From Bacillota bacterium (GTDB taxonomy: Bacteria; Bacillota; Clostridia; Oscillospirales; Ruminococcaceae): DNA of 64,000 nt. A program made the translations under genes and the position numbers. Location of the stretch: positions 127,200 to 191,199 of the forward strand of contig JAEWWT010000015.1 of NCBI GenBank assembly GCA_023396225.1. Reading direction: 5' to 3'. This document shows, in pieces, positions 43,908 to 53,760 of this stretch (positions within the stretch are counted from its first letter, which is position 1; each line of letters opens with the position of its first letter). A model generated the notes under the pieces. The model had not been told where the DNA came from. It saw only the letters and a list, made by a program, of their open reading frames with translations, and did no database searches.

Positions 43908-44866
43908 TATGTTTTTATAGTGCCGATGCAATTGAGAATTTCCTCATGCGTCGGCATTGCTGGTATTGCACCATGCTTATTTGCAGTTAAAGCTCCACAA
44001 GCATTGGAGTAATTAGCTATTTCGGTGATTTCAGGCATAGTCAGTTCGTTAGGCTTTTTATTAAGATTTATAAATTTGGATAAAAATGCTCCGTAAAAGC
44101 TATCACCAGCACCAAGAGTATCAATAGTGTCAAGACGGTAAGTAGGATAACGTTCAATCCCATGTCTTGTTGCAATTATACAACCCTTTGCCCCCTGGGT
44201 AATACAAACAATACTTATTCCCATATTAAGCAGTTTTGCAATTGCAGTAATAAGATTACCACTGTCAGTAACAACCTGAAGTTCCTTTTCTGATACTTTT
44301 ATAATATCACATAATGGGAGAACGCTTCTAATAACGTTTTCAGCCTCAGACTTTGACTCCCACAATGCAGGACGCCAGTTAGGACTATATGATATCAACT
44401 TATTGCTTTTCTTAGCATATCTTACTGCTTCAATAATACTTCTGCGTGCAGGATCTTTTGAAAGAGAAAAAGCTCCAAAGTGCAATAATTTGCAGGAATC
44501 AATCAATTTCAGATTAATCTCTTCATAGTTTAAGTTTTGATCTGCACTGTCATTTCTGTAAAATACAAAGTTGCGTTTTCCGCCTTCTGTATTTTTTACA
44601 AATGCAAGTGTAGTCGGATTGGCGTTGTCCCAAACAACTCCATCAGTGTTTACATTAAAGCTCTTAAGAACATCAATAAGATATTTCCCGAAAATATCTT
44701 TACCTACTTTTCCGATAAAAGCAGTGGGAACATTAAGCTTTGAGGTCATAACTGCAACATTAGCCGGTGATCCTCCTGCATTCTTAATATAGCATTTTTC
44801 TCCATTGATAGAAGTGTCTTCTGTAAAATCAATTAAAACTTCTCCAATAGTAACAATATCCGGCAT
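43904..44866 (-). CDS. PfkB-family sugar kinase (fructokinase-like)
   Basis: 320-residue ribokinase-fold kinase. GGSPANVAV (substrate site) and the C-terminal DTLGAGDSFYGAFLS with the catalytic Asp are intact. Overall it resembles bacterial fructokinases (IGEVLIDFTED start), but ribose or other ketose kinases are possible. ATG 44866 follows a GGAAGGTG site. It is convergent with purD. Confidence 0.88.
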   Translation of the reverse strand: MPDIVTIGEVLIDFTEDTSINGEKCYIKNAGGSPANVAVMTSKLNVPTAFIGKVGKDIFGKYLIDVLKSFNVNTDGVVWDNANPTTLAFVKNTEGGKRNFVFYRNDSADQNLNYEEINLKLIDSCKLLHFGAFSLSKDPARRSIIEAVRYAKKSNKLISYSPNWRPALWESKSEAENVIRSVLPLCDIIKVSEKELQVVTDSGNLITAIAKLLNMGISIVCITQGAKGCIIATRHGIERYPTYRLDTIDTLGAGDSFYGAFLSKFINLNKKPNELTMPEITEIANYSNACGALTANKHGAIPAMPTHEEILNCIGTIKTY

Positions 44867-44962
44867 TTCTTCACCTTCCATAATTTAAATATATGTATTT
44901 ATTATATTATAACATTTTTTTAAACATTATAAAAGTCGATTTGTGTAAAAATAATATAAAAT

Positions 44963-44999
44963 TTAAATCGTTAAAAGCAAGAGCTTTATAACGATTTAA
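44963..44999 (-). terminator. Terminator of the HD-GYP gene
   Basis: TTAAATCGTTA pairs with TAACGATTTAA, with inner AAAGC/GCTTT, and a T-rich stretch follows on the minus strand. It overlaps the last codons of the gene. Confidence 0.75.
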
Positions 45000-46698
45000 C
45001 AATTGAAGCGGTCGCTTCTTGTGCATTTTTACATTGAGCAACATCATCTGGGTATTTCTGCAATATTTCAAGTAATTGTGGATAACATTGTTTAAAAATT
45101 CTGACTGCTTCCGGAGCAAATTGTTTTTCACTCTGGCTTACAATTTCCTCATACGCTTCTTCAGGAGGCCAACCTTTTTTATATGATCTGTTTGATACCA
45201 GAGCATCAAACACATCCGCTACAGAAACATATCTGCTGAGGAAATCTATATCCTCGCCTTTGAAACCAAGGTATCCCTTTCCATCCCATCTTTCATGGTG
45301 TTGTAAAGCTATTGCCTTTGCCATGGTCATTACTTCTCCAGGACTATTTTTCAGTAAATCAGCTCCGATAGACACATGAGTTTTTATAACATCAAATTCT
45401 TCATTAGTAAGTCTTGATGGTTTTTCAAGAATTTCAGGTGGAATCATTAGCTTTCCTATATCATGCATCATTGCAGCAAGAGCTATATCTTGAGACCTTT
45501 CTTCAGAGAACCCTGCATACCTTGACATTATTTTCGTATATTCAGAAACTCTTTTAACATGCTGACCTGTCTGTCTGGATTTGGATTCTGATATCTCTGC
45601 AAAAGACAGAATAATGGATTCCTGCGCTTTGAAAATATCTTCATTTAATTTTGTGTTGGTAATAGCAATTTTAATATTGTTATAAAGAATGTCAAGTGAA
45701 TTATTGAGGAGCTCGTCATTTTCGCCGACTTCAAACTGCATTGCAACGTACGACATCAGTTTATCATATTCATCGTAGAAAGTCATTCCGATACCATATG
45801 CAGAAATCTGAATATTATCCCAGACTTTTTGCTTATTAACAGGAAAAATAAACTTAATATCTGCCATAGTAACAGTTATGCAGTCATCTTTTATCTCTTC
45901 TTCTTGTATCTCAAGATCATTATTAAGATAAGTAAAGTGCTTTTTATCACTTTTCACACCAACTATAGCAACAGGAGGTGTAATAGTTCCCTGAATTGAT
46001 GCTGCAACAGTAAAAACGGCATATCTTACAAGGCTTGCAAGATCAATTAGTTCTCTCGCACCGAATAAACTTCGGGAAACATTAATAATTGAATTAAGAC
46101 CTTCTTTATTTCTGTTAATTTCATCGGTATATGAATCTACCTTCTGAAGCATATTCTGTGCTCTTTTTCCAATTACAGAACAGATAATTGCAAGACCAAC
46201 GTATTCAATACACCTTGGAACGATACCATATATAACAACCTCACGCAAATTTGTGAGTGGTTCATCTGGAATAAAAATATAAATTAGTCCTAATAGATGA
46301 GAACAAATAATGCTGATTAATGAGGTTATTATTGTATAGTTTGTAAGCTTTGAGTTAAAGTATAAAAGAGACAAAACAATAGGAAATGCAAATAATAATA
46401 TTACGTGATATTTTAAAAGGACATAAAGGAACATAACAGAAATAGTACAACAAGTAATTGAGATATATCTTATGAATGTATTATCCCGTTTAATAAATAA
46501 AAGAAGCAAACGAGGCAAATAAAAGAAAAAAGAACCAATAAGAACGCTAATGGTCATTACAGTATTATTAACATTAAATATTCCAACATAATTTAGAATC
46601 CAAACAATAATCAATAGAACAGGACATGCAAGCATACACTTTGAAATAAAATCAGTTGCAACTATATTATTTTCATTATATATTTTACTTTGAATCAT
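44986..46698 (-). CDS. Membrane HD-GYP domain phosphodiesterase
   Basis: 570-residue protein with about seven membrane helices in the first 190 residues, then a coiled linker, a GAF-like region (about 205-345) and an HD-GYP domain (about 365-550). The motif set HDIGKLMIPPEIL, KTHVSIGADLL, HHERWDGKGY and VADVFDALVS is intact except that GYP is GYL. HD-GYP enzymes usually degrade cyclic di-GMP or related dinucleotides. The N-terminal sensor ligand is unknown. It is a single-gene unit with its own promoter and terminator. Confidence 0.9.
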   Translation of the reverse strand: MIQSKIYNENNIVATDFISKCMLACPVLLIIVWILNYVGIFNVNNTVMTISVLIGSFFFYLPRLLLLFIKRDNTFIRYISITCCTISVMFLYVLLKYHVILLFAFPIVLSLLYFNSKLTNYTIITSLISIICSHLLGLIYIFIPDEPLTNLREVVIYGIVPRCIEYVGLAIICSVIGKRAQNMLQKVDSYTDEINRNKEGLNSIINVSRSLFGARELIDLASLVRYAVFTVAASIQGTITPPVAIVGVKSDKKHFTYLNNDLEIQEEEIKDDCITVTMADIKFIFPVNKQKVWDNIQISAYGIGMTFYDEYDKLMSYVAMQFEVGENDELLNNSLDILYNNIKIAITNTKLNEDIFKAQESIILSFAEISESKSRQTGQHVKRVSEYTKIMSRYAGFSEERSQDIALAAMMHDIGKLMIPPEILEKPSRLTNEEFDVIKTHVSIGADLLKNSPGEVMTMAKAIALQHHERWDGKGYLGFKGEDIDFLSRYVSVADVFDALVSNRSYKKGWPPEEAYEEIVSQSEKQFAPEAVRIFKQCYPQLLEILQKYPDDVAQCKNAQEATASIVKSL

Positions 46699-46721
46699 TT
46701 TTACACCAACCTATAAGTAAT

Positions 46722-46750
46722 ATTATATCACGTGTAATATTAAATTTCAA
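46722..46750 (-). promoter_or_regulatory. Promoter of the HD-GYP gene
   Basis: Minus-strand TTGAAA (46745-46750), 17 bases, TATAAT (46722-46727). The spacer and -10 region contain two TAATATTA octamers 9 bases apart around CACGTG, a possible operator. Confidence 0.75.
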
Positions 46751-46794
46751 TAATTAGTATAACAGTTTTTAGTTTTATATTGTATAATTTTTAG

Positions 46795-47385
46795 TTACTT
46801 TGCTGGATCGCCCTCAAGATAATACGTTGCTTCCATATCAGCAGTACAAAGTGCAAAACCAAGAGGGTAGTGTTCGAAAGCTCTTCCAATAGAATTTTTA
46901 TCTTCAATTCCCGAAAAACCCATATGGTATCTGATTGCAAAAGCTTCTTCTCGTGATAATTTCATAAATCCTGTTATTATATAAACTGATTTTTCTCCAT
47001 GCCCATAAGGAAGTTTGTCATCAATTGAATAATAAGGAACCTTTTCCCATTCACCATTTTCATTCTTAGAATTTCTGTAATCTGTTTTATAAAAATTGAC
47101 TTTGCATATATCGTGCAGAAGCGCAACAACAGCAATTGTTTCATCAGAATAATTCATTCCATATACAGTTTGTACACGTTGCCTGGAGAGATAATCTTTC
47201 AGACAATGATAAACATTTAAACTATGTTCAAGAAGCCCTCCTTCAAATGAACCATGAAAACGTGTGCTTGCAGGAGCAGTAAAAAAATCACTATGTACAG
47301 AACATAAATATTCAAGAAGCTTATCAGAACCTTCTCTGTGAATGTTTTCATTGTAGATATTTATAAATTCATCTTTATATATCAT
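46795..47385 (-). CDS. HD-domain hydrolase of unknown substrate
   Basis: 196-residue HD-superfamily protein with metal ligands GLLEHSLNV (His), LLHDICKVN (the HD pair) and later IRYHMGF and CTADMEA (Asp). Similar small HD proteins are widespread in clostridia and are not functionally defined; nucleotide hydrolysis is a guess. The ribosome site is unusually far from the start, with a hairpin between them (next entry). Confidence 0.82.
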   Translation of the reverse strand: MIYKDEFINIYNENIHREGSDKLLEYLCSVHSDFFTAPASTRFHGSFEGGLLEHSLNVYHCLKDYLSRQRVQTVYGMNYSDETIAVVALLHDICKVNFYKTDYRNSKNENGEWEKVPYYSIDDKLPYGHGEKSVYIITGFMKLSREEAFAIRYHMGFSGIEDKNSIGRAFEHYPLGFALCTADMEATYYLEGDPAK

Positions 47386-47421
47386 ATTATTTCATGCTTT
47401 TAATAAAAGCATATCTCCTTT
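47386..47421 (-). promoter_or_regulatory. Ribosome site separated from the start by a hairpin
   Basis: On the minus strand AAAGGAG (47415-47421) is followed by ATGCTTT/AAAGCAT (47394-47412) and then ATG 47385. The linear gap is 29 bases. If the hairpin folds, the effective gap falls to about 10 bases. The left arm also starts a six-codon mini-ORF. Confidence 0.5.
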
Positions 47422-47527
47422 CAGAAATACTTTGGAAGTTTTACTTAATCATACATTATCCATTATAATAATTATATATTTTATATTTAAAAGTGTCAAT
47501 TAAAATAATAATAAATCATGTATTGTA

Positions 47528-47556
47528 TTGCAAACATTGATAAAATAATGTAAAAT
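47528..47556 (+). promoter_or_regulatory. Promoter of the PPK2 gene
   Basis: TTGCAA (47528-47533), 17 bases, TAAAAT (47551-47556), 43 bases before ATG 47600. Confidence 0.7.
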
Positions 47557-47599
47557 ATAAATTATAAGGTTAATAAGCTTGTTGTAAAATCGGAAGGGA

Positions 47600-49099
47600 A
47601 TGAGTATTGTGCTGGAAAAAGCAATTGTAAATAAGAATAAGAACTTTAATTACAAAGAATTAACTAAGGAACTTCAGGATAATTTGTCAGAACTTCAGCT
47701 TAAGATAAAAGATAAGCAACTTCCTGTTGCTGTAATATTTGAGGGATGGGGAGCTTCTGGAAAAGGTTCATTTATTGCTGAAATGATTAAAATGCTCGAT
47801 CCTAGATTTTTTAATGTTTATGTAACAATGCCTGCAACGGAAACAGAAAAAAGATATCCGCTTATGAAGCGTTTCTGGGAAATGACACCTGAGAAAGGTA
47901 TTATTTCGATAATGGATAGAAGTTGGCATCAAGAGTTAGCAATTTCAAAGATTGAAGATGATATTACATCCGAAGAATATGAAAGAAGAATTAAATCTGT
48001 TAATACTTTTGAAAGACAGCTTGTTGATGACGGTTGTCTGGTAATTAAATTGTTTCTTCATATCTCAAAGCAAGAACAAAAAAAGCGTTTTTCAAAGCTA
48101 AGAGACGATGATGACACAAGGTGGCGTGTTACAGTACTTGATAAAAAGAGAAATAAAAACTATGATGTTTATTACAAACAATTTGATGATATGCTTGAAA
48201 AAACAAATACCAATTATGCTCCTTGGCGTGTTATAGACACTACAGATAAGCAATTTACTAAATTCCAGATATTTAATATTCTTGTAAGTCAGATTAACAG
48301 TGCTATAAATATGTCTTTGGATGAAAATAAGATCATTATGGATAATTCTTTTAAGCTTGTTGAACAGCCTCTGCTTAAAGATATTTTGTTGGATAATAAA
48401 ACTTTGCAACCAACTAAGTATTTTGATCAGCTTAAAAAGGCACAGAAAGAATTAGCAAAGCTACATGATAAAATCTACCGAAGAAAAATCCCTGTTATTA
48501 TTGCGTTTGAAGGATGGGATGCCGCAGGAAAGGGTGGAGCAATAAAGAGGATTTCTACTGCTCTTGATCCGAGAGGTTATGAAGCAATTCCTATTTCTGC
48601 ACCAGATAAAACAGAGCTTAATCATCATTATCTTTGGAGGTTCTGGCGCCATATTCCTAAAACAGGGCATATATCTATTTTTGACAGGACATGGTATGGT
48701 AGGGTGATGGTTGAGAAGATAGAAAAGTTCACTCCTGAGTACAGATGTAATATGGCATATAATGAAATAAATGAATTTGAAAAAGAACTGACTGACAGTG
48801 GTGCTGTAATAATCAAATTCTGGCTTCAGATTGATAAGGAAGAGCAGTTAAAGAGATTTGAAGAAAGACAGAACAATCCTGCGAAGAGTTGGAAAATTAC
48901 AGATGAGGATTGGCGCAACCGTGAAAAATGGGATCAGTATGAAACTGCTGTGAACGACATGATAAGGCTTACATCAACAGAATTTGCACCATGGCATATT
49001 ATTGAGTCAAATAATAAAATGTTTGCCAGAATTAAGATAATGAATATAATAATAGATGTTCTTAACAATGAAATAAAACAACAAAAAAGCAAAAAGTAA
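47600..49099 (+). CDS. pap: Two-domain PPK2: polyphosphate:AMP phosphotransferase
   Basis: 499 residues formed by two tandem PPK2 domains with Walker A FEGWGASGKGS (about 49-59) and FEGWDAAGKGG (about 299-309). Each is followed by a lid region and DRSW/DRTW. In known two-domain PPK2 (class II) enzymes, such as Acinetobacter Pap, polyphosphate phosphorylates AMP to ADP. The start is ATG 47600 or GTG 47609. It is a single gene unit with its own promoter. Confidence 0.9.
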   Translation: MSIVLEKAIVNKNKNFNYKELTKELQDNLSELQLKIKDKQLPVAVIFEGWGASGKGSFIAEMIKMLDPRFFNVYVTMPATETEKRYPLMKRFWEMTPEKGIISIMDRSWHQELAISKIEDDITSEEYERRIKSVNTFERQLVDDGCLVIKLFLHISKQEQKKRFSKLRDDDDTRWRVTVLDKKRNKNYDVYYKQFDDMLEKTNTNYAPWRVIDTTDKQFTKFQIFNILVSQINSAINMSLDENKIIMDNSFKLVEQPLLKDILLDNKTLQPTKYFDQLKKAQKELAKLHDKIYRRKIPVIIAFEGWDAAGKGGAIKRISTALDPRGYEAIPISAPDKTELNHHYLWRFWRHIPKTGHISIFDRTWYGRVMVEKIEKFTPEYRCNMAYNEINEFEKELTDSGAVIIKFWLQIDKEEQLKRFEERQNNPAKSWKITDEDWRNREKWDQYETAVNDMIRLTSTEFAPWHIIESNNKMFARIKIMNIIIDVLNNEIKQQKSKK

Positions 49100-49101
49100 C
49101 A

Positions 49102-49135
49102 TTTAAGGGATGCAAAATCAACTGCATCCCTTAAA
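49102..49135 (+). terminator. Perfect 13-bp stem-loop after the PPK2 gene
   Basis: TTTAAGGGATGCA and TGCATCCCTTAAA pair exactly around 8 bases. No T-run follows directly, so it may be a weak terminator or a 3' stabiliser. The 122 bases between it and fbp hold a TATAAT (49198-49203) and no gene. Confidence 0.6.
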
Positions 49136-49257
49136 TTGAATGAAAATGACGACAAAAGTATATGTTTTTTTAATGCTTTTAGCTATGAGTTTTATTGTAT
49201 AATTTTAGCTTAATTTGCTTATACACTACGCAAAACTCGGAAAGGAATACTGTATTT

Positions 49258-51219
49258 ATGGATTTTCGATACTTAAATCTTTTAACAAAAGAATATCCGA
49301 ACGTTGACTCGGTTTCGGAGGAAATTATTAATCTTAGTGCAATTAAAAGCTTGCCAAAGGGTACAGAATACTTTTTCAGTGATCTTCACGGGGAACATGA
49401 AGCATTTATACACATATTAAGAAGTGCTTCAGGAATTATCAGAACAAAAATAGATGCTGCTTTTGAACAATCAGTTTCCGAAAAAGAGCGAAATTTATTA
49501 TCTTCTCTTATATATGATCCTGAAAATGAGTTAAGACAGATTAAGGAACGTATAGATAATTATGATGATTGGTGTAAAATAACAATATACAGGCTTGTTA
49601 AAGTTTGTAAAGCTGTTTCATCAAAATATACAAGACTTAAAGTAAGAAACAGAATACCTGAGGGATTTCAATATATCATTGAAGAGCTGCTTCATACTGA
49701 TGATATAGAAAACAAGACATCATACTATAACAGTATTATTATTTCAATTGTTGAGATTGATATGGCAGACAGATTTATCATAGCTATCTGTATTCTGATA
49801 GGAAGGCTTGCAATAGACAGACTTCATATCATAGGAGATATTTTTGACAGAGGCCCTCATGCAGATGAAATTATGGATGAGCTCATGAGAATACATGATG
49901 TAGATATTCAATGGGGTAATCACGACATATCATGGATGGGTGCAATTACAGGCAACTGGGCACTTGTTGCAAATGTAATACGTCTTGGAATAAGTTATAA
50001 TAATTTTGATTTACTTGAAGATAGCTATGGGATAAATCTCAGAGCATTATCTGTTTTTGCTGCAAAGGTTTATCATAATGATCCTTGTGAATTATTTATT
50101 CCTCATATTCTTGATGATAACAAATATGATCCAGTTGATATTTCACTTGCTGCTAAAATGCATAAGGCAATGGCAGTTATACAATTTAAACTTGAAGGAC
50201 AGCTTATCAGACGTCATCCAGAATATTGTATGGATGACAGAATATTGATTGATAAAATTAACTATGATAAGAAATCCGTAATGTGTTATGGAAAAGAGTA
50301 TTCTCTTAAGGATAGTATTTTCCCTACAGTAGATCCAGCAAATCCTCTTGAACTCACTGTAGAAGAAGAGGAACTCATGAGCACAATTGCTTTTTCATTC
50401 AGGCATAATCCTCGTCTTAATAAGCATATTAAGTTTTTATATTCAAACGGGAATATGTATAAATGTGTAAATTCCAATCTTCTTTATCATGGATGCATTC
50501 CAATGGATGATGATGGCAATTTTATGGAAGTTAAATACGGAGATAAAAAGTATAGCGGAAAAGCATATCTTGATTTTATTGATGAGCAAGTAAGAAAAGC
50601 ATATTTCTGTGAATATAATAGTGATGAGCAAATTAATGCAAGGGATTATCTTTGGTATTTATGGTGTGGGCCTAAATCTCCATTGTTTGGCAAGGACAGG
50701 ATGGTTACATTTGAAAGATACTTTATTCTTGATCCAGATACTCATAAGGAAAATATGAATGCATATTATAGGCTAATTGATGACAAGAGTATATGTGAAA
50801 AGATATTGTCAGAATTCAATATGAATGTAAAGAAATCGCATATTATAAACGGACATGTTCCTGTTAAGATAAAGCAAGGCGAAAAACCGGTCAAAGGCGA
50901 GGGGCTTTTGTTCATGATCGATGGTGGAATATCAAAGGCTTACCATGCCCAGACCGGTATTGGTGGATATACATTTATATTTAATTCAAGGTATCTGGCT
51001 CTTGCTGAACATAAACCTTATGTTTTTGCAGAAAATGATGAAGAAACTGAGTCTGCTCCTACTGTAAAAATAGTTGAGCTAATGAAAAAGCGTGTTCTTG
51101 TTTCTGACACAGATGAGGGAATGGAGATTGAAAGAAAAATTAATGACCTGAAACAATTACTTGAAGCTTACAGAACAGGATTAATTAAGGAAAATCAGAA
51201 GCATAACTATATTTTTTAA
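49258..51219 (+). CDS. fbp: Fructose-1,6-bisphosphatase, class III
   Basis: Gluconeogenic phosphatase of the Firmicute class III type (calcineurin-like fold). Metal motifs are FFSDLHGEHE (about 40-49), GDIFDRGPHAD and WGNHDISWMG, then INGHVPVKIKQGE near residue 540. It has 653 residues from ATG 49258; an in-frame start at 49195 is inside the promoter and rejected. In Bacillus this enzyme is activated by phosphoenolpyruvate. Its end overlaps the convergent metal ATPase by 4 bases. Confidence 0.95.
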   Translation: MDFRYLNLLTKEYPNVDSVSEEIINLSAIKSLPKGTEYFFSDLHGEHEAFIHILRSASGIIRTKIDAAFEQSVSEKERNLLSSLIYDPENELRQIKERIDNYDDWCKITIYRLVKVCKAVSSKYTRLKVRNRIPEGFQYIIEELLHTDDIENKTSYYNSIIISIVEIDMADRFIIAICILIGRLAIDRLHIIGDIFDRGPHADEIMDELMRIHDVDIQWGNHDISWMGAITGNWALVANVIRLGISYNNFDLLEDSYGINLRALSVFAAKVYHNDPCELFIPHILDDNKYDPVDISLAAKMHKAMAVIQFKLEGQLIRRHPEYCMDDRILIDKINYDKKSVMCYGKEYSLKDSIFPTVDPANPLELTVEEEELMSTIAFSFRHNPRLNKHIKFLYSNGNMYKCVNSNLLYHGCIPMDDDGNFMEVKYGDKKYSGKAYLDFIDEQVRKAYFCEYNSDEQINARDYLWYLWCGPKSPLFGKDRMVTFERYFILDPDTHKENMNAYYRLIDDKSICEKILSEFNMNVKKSHIINGHVPVKIKQGEKPVKGEGLLFMIDGGISKAYHAQTGIGGYTFIFNSRYLALAEHKPYVFAENDEETESAPTVKIVELMKKRVLVSDTDEGMEIERKINDLKQLLEAYRTGLIKENQKHNYIF

Positions 51220-53072
51220 TCTTTAAACTTATATTTCAAGGTTCTCATAGCATTAATTATTGCTATTACAGAAACACCAACATCTGCAAATACAGCAAGC
51301 CACATTTCAGCATATCCTAATGCACCAAGAATTAATGCAACAAATTTTATTGTCAATGCAAAAATAATATTCTGTTTGACAATTGACATAGTTCTTCTGG
51401 ATATTCCAATAGCATCTGATATTTTCTTTGGATTATCATCCATTAAGACAACATCTGCTGCTTCAACAGCTGCGTCAGAGCCTAATGCACCCATTGCAAT
51501 TCCAATATCTGCTCTTGTAAGCACAGGTGCATCGTTGATTCCGTCACCAACAAATATAAGCGTTTCATTTTTGTTTTGTTTATCAAGTAAATGCTCAAGT
51601 GTAGATACTTTTTCAGATGGTAAAAGTTCAGCATACACTTCATCTATCTCAAGAGTTTTCCCAACATTTTCTCCAACTGATTTTTTATCACCTGTCAGCA
51701 TAACAGTTTTAACGATTCCGTTATGCTTTAAGCTTTTAATAGCTGCTTTTGAATTTTCTTTTATTTCATCGGAAATTACTATATGACCTGCATATTCCTT
51801 ATCGACAGAAATATGTATTATTGTTCCTTTATGAGTTTTGCAGTCATGCCATTCTGAACCAATTAAATCCATCATTTTAGCATTTCCAACAGCAACATCT
51901 TTGCCATCAATAACAGCCTTTATACCATGACCGGGAATTTCTTCATATGAAATAATTCTGTTTTTATCTGGTTTAACTCTTACAGCTTCCGTTAAAGATA
52001 CAGATACCGGATGATCAGAATATGTTTCTGCAAGAACAGCAATATCAAGAAGTTCATTCTCTGATATTTTTTGCGGATGAATGGCTGTTACTTTAAAGTT
52101 ACCTTTTGTAAGCGTTCCTGTCTTATCAAATACAACAACCTTAGCTTTTGAAAGTGCTTCAATATAAGTGCTGCCTTTAATAAGTATTCCTGCTTTTGAA
52201 GCTGCGCCTATTCCTCCGAAAAAGCTCATCGGAACTGAAATTACCAACGCACAAGGACAGGATACAACTAAGAAAACTAATGCTCTCTGTATCCAGACTG
52301 ACCATAACTGGCTGAATAGTAGGGGAGGTATAACTGCAAGAAGAATAGCTGAAATTACCACCGCAGGAGTATATATTTTTGCAAACTTAGTTATAAAATT
52401 TTCGGTTTTTGCTTTTCTAGAAACTGAATTTTCTACTAATTCCAATATCTTTGAAACGGTTGAATCCTCATATTTCTTTGTAACCTTTACTTTTAAGATA
52501 CCATTATTATTAATATATCCGCTTAGAATAGTATCTCCGGTGTTTATATCCCTTGGAACTGATTCTCCTGTAAGGGCTGATGTATTTACAGTGGTGATAC
52601 CTTCTGTAACAATACCGTCTAGAGGAACTTTTTCACCAGGTTTAATAATTATTATGTCATCAATATTTATTTCTTCAGGATCCACCTGAATTATTTCATC
52701 ATTCTGCATTATATTTGCAAATTCAGGTCGTATGTCCATCAAATCTGATATGGATTTTCTTGATTTACCAACCGCATAACTCTCAAAGAGAGAACCAACC
52801 TGATAAAAAAGCATTACAAATATTGCTTCATTGTATTCTCCTAGTGCCAGAGCACCTATTGTTGCAATTGACATTAGAAAGTTTTCGTCAAAAACTTGAC
52901 CATGTGTAATGTTTTTTGCTGATTTATACAAAACACTTAAACCAATAAGCAGATAAATTACTATGTAGAATGTGAATTCAATTTTAAAAGGTATTTTAAA
53001 AATATTAATTGCGATTAGAAGAACTGTAGTTATGATAATTAAGTACAGTTTCTTTTTTTGTTTATGACTCAT
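51216..53072 (-). CDS. cadA: P1B-type Zn/Cd-translocating ATPase
   Basis: 618-residue heavy-metal efflux ATPase. TALTGESVP, SCPCALVIS (the CPC transport motif), DKTGTLTKG with the phosphorylated Asp and GDGINDAPVL are intact. FADVGVSVIAIINAMR near the C-terminus carries the Asp typical of Zn/Cd/Pb pumps (P1B-2). It has no N-terminal metal-binding domain; that module is encoded separately just upstream. It forms an operon with the next two genes under the ArsR-type regulator. Confidence 0.94.
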   Translation of the reverse strand: MSHKQKKKLYLIIITTVLLIAINIFKIPFKIEFTFYIVIYLLIGLSVLYKSAKNITHGQVFDENFLMSIATIGALALGEYNEAIFVMLFYQVGSLFESYAVGKSRKSISDLMDIRPEFANIMQNDEIIQVDPEEINIDDIIIIKPGEKVPLDGIVTEGITTVNTSALTGESVPRDINTGDTILSGYINNNGILKVKVTKKYEDSTVSKILELVENSVSRKAKTENFITKFAKIYTPAVVISAILLAVIPPLLFSQLWSVWIQRALVFLVVSCPCALVISVPMSFFGGIGAASKAGILIKGSTYIEALSKAKVVVFDKTGTLTKGNFKVTAIHPQKISENELLDIAVLAETYSDHPVSVSLTEAVRVKPDKNRIISYEEIPGHGIKAVIDGKDVAVGNAKMMDLIGSEWHDCKTHKGTIIHISVDKEYAGHIVISDEIKENSKAAIKSLKHNGIVKTVMLTGDKKSVGENVGKTLEIDEVYAELLPSEKVSTLEHLLDKQNKNETLIFVGDGINDAPVLTRADIGIAMGALGSDAAVEAADVVLMDDNPKKISDAIGISRRTMSIVKQNIIFALTIKFVALILGALGYAEMWLAVFADVGVSVIAIINAMRTLKYKFKD

Positions 53073-53084
53073 ATTACACTTCCT

Positions 53085-53303
53085 TTACAAGCATATTCTG
53101 CAATCTGGTTCTACTTTTTTTATAATCTTCTGTACTTCCTTTAATATACTTTCAAAAATACTGTCCTCAGCTTCAATTGTAATTTTCTGTGTCATAAAAC
53201 TAATTGAAACAGAAGTAACACCTGATATTTTGCTGATAGCAGTTTCCATTTTTGCAGCACAATTAGCACAGTCCAAATCAGACATTTTGTAAGTTTTTTT
53301 CAT
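53085..53303 (-). CDS. Free heavy-metal-associated (HMA) domain protein
   Basis: 72-residue ferredoxin-fold metallochaperone with the motif DCANCA (residues 10-15) and an extra CRIC pair at the C-terminus. It appears to be the detached metal-binding domain of the ATPase. The DCxxC form is typical of Zn/Cd rather than copper modules. AAAGGAG precedes its ATG. It lies 12 bases upstream of the ATPase gene. Confidence 0.88.
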   Translation of the reverse strand: MKKTYKMSDLDCANCAAKMETAISKISGVTSVSISFMTQKITIEAEDSIFESILKEVQKIIKKVEPDCRICL

Positions 53304-53330
53304 AATGATGACTCCTTTATAAATTATATT

Positions 53331-53687
53331 TTATTCGCATACATGTTCCAGACCTTGATTTATTATAGTCTTGACATGAGAATCTGCTAATGAATAAAAT
53401 ACAGCCTTGCCCTCACGTCTGTATTTTACAAGCTTACTTTGTTTTAATGCACGTAACTGATGAGAAATAGCCGACTGTGTCATATTTAAAATTGTTGCTA
53501 TATCACAAACACACATTTCACATTCCAACAATACACATAAAATTTTAATTCTTGTTGAGTCCCCAAAAATCTTATACAACTCAGCAAGATCATACATAAT
53601 TGTTTCTTCAGGTATATTGTCCTTAACTTTTTCAACTTTGTTTTCATGGACATGAATAAATTCACATAACTCATTTGTATCTAACAT
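53331..53687 (-). CDS. cadC: ArsR/SmtB-family metal-responsive repressor
   Basis: 118-residue winged-helix repressor. The alpha3N metal motif ECEMCVCD, helix-turn-helix ILNMTQSAISHQLRAL and the alpha5 pattern D-x-H-x10-H-x2-E (DSHVKT to HVCE) are present, so two types of metal site are available, as in CadC/CzrA proteins. ATG 53687 follows AGAGGTG (53692-53698). It leads the repressor-HMA-ATPase operon and should release its operator when Zn or Cd is high. Confidence 0.92.
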   Translation of the reverse strand: MLDTNELCEFIHVHENKVEKVKDNIPEETIMYDLAELYKIFGDSTRIKILCVLLECEMCVCDIATILNMTQSAISHQLRALKQSKLVKYRREGKAVFYSLADSHVKTIINQGLEHVCE

Positions 53688-53700
53688 ACTACACCTCTCT

Positions 53701-53755
53701 AACATATGAATAATTGTTCATATGTTTATTATATCACTGTATTTTAATTTGTCAA
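53701..53755 (-). promoter_or_regulatory. Metal-operon promoter with ArsR-type operator
   Basis: Minus-strand TTGACA (53750-53755), 16 bases, TATAAT (53728-53733). Directly downstream lies AACATATGAA-N6-TTCATATGTT (53701-53726), a perfect 10-bp palindrome of the SmtB/CzrA type that would block transcription when bound. Confidence 0.88.
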
Positions 53756-53760
53756 TAGTA

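Noticed and set aside
49195..49257. N-terminal extension of Fbp
   Set aside because: It overlaps the -10 region and lacks a ribosome site; class III Fbp begins near ATG 49258.
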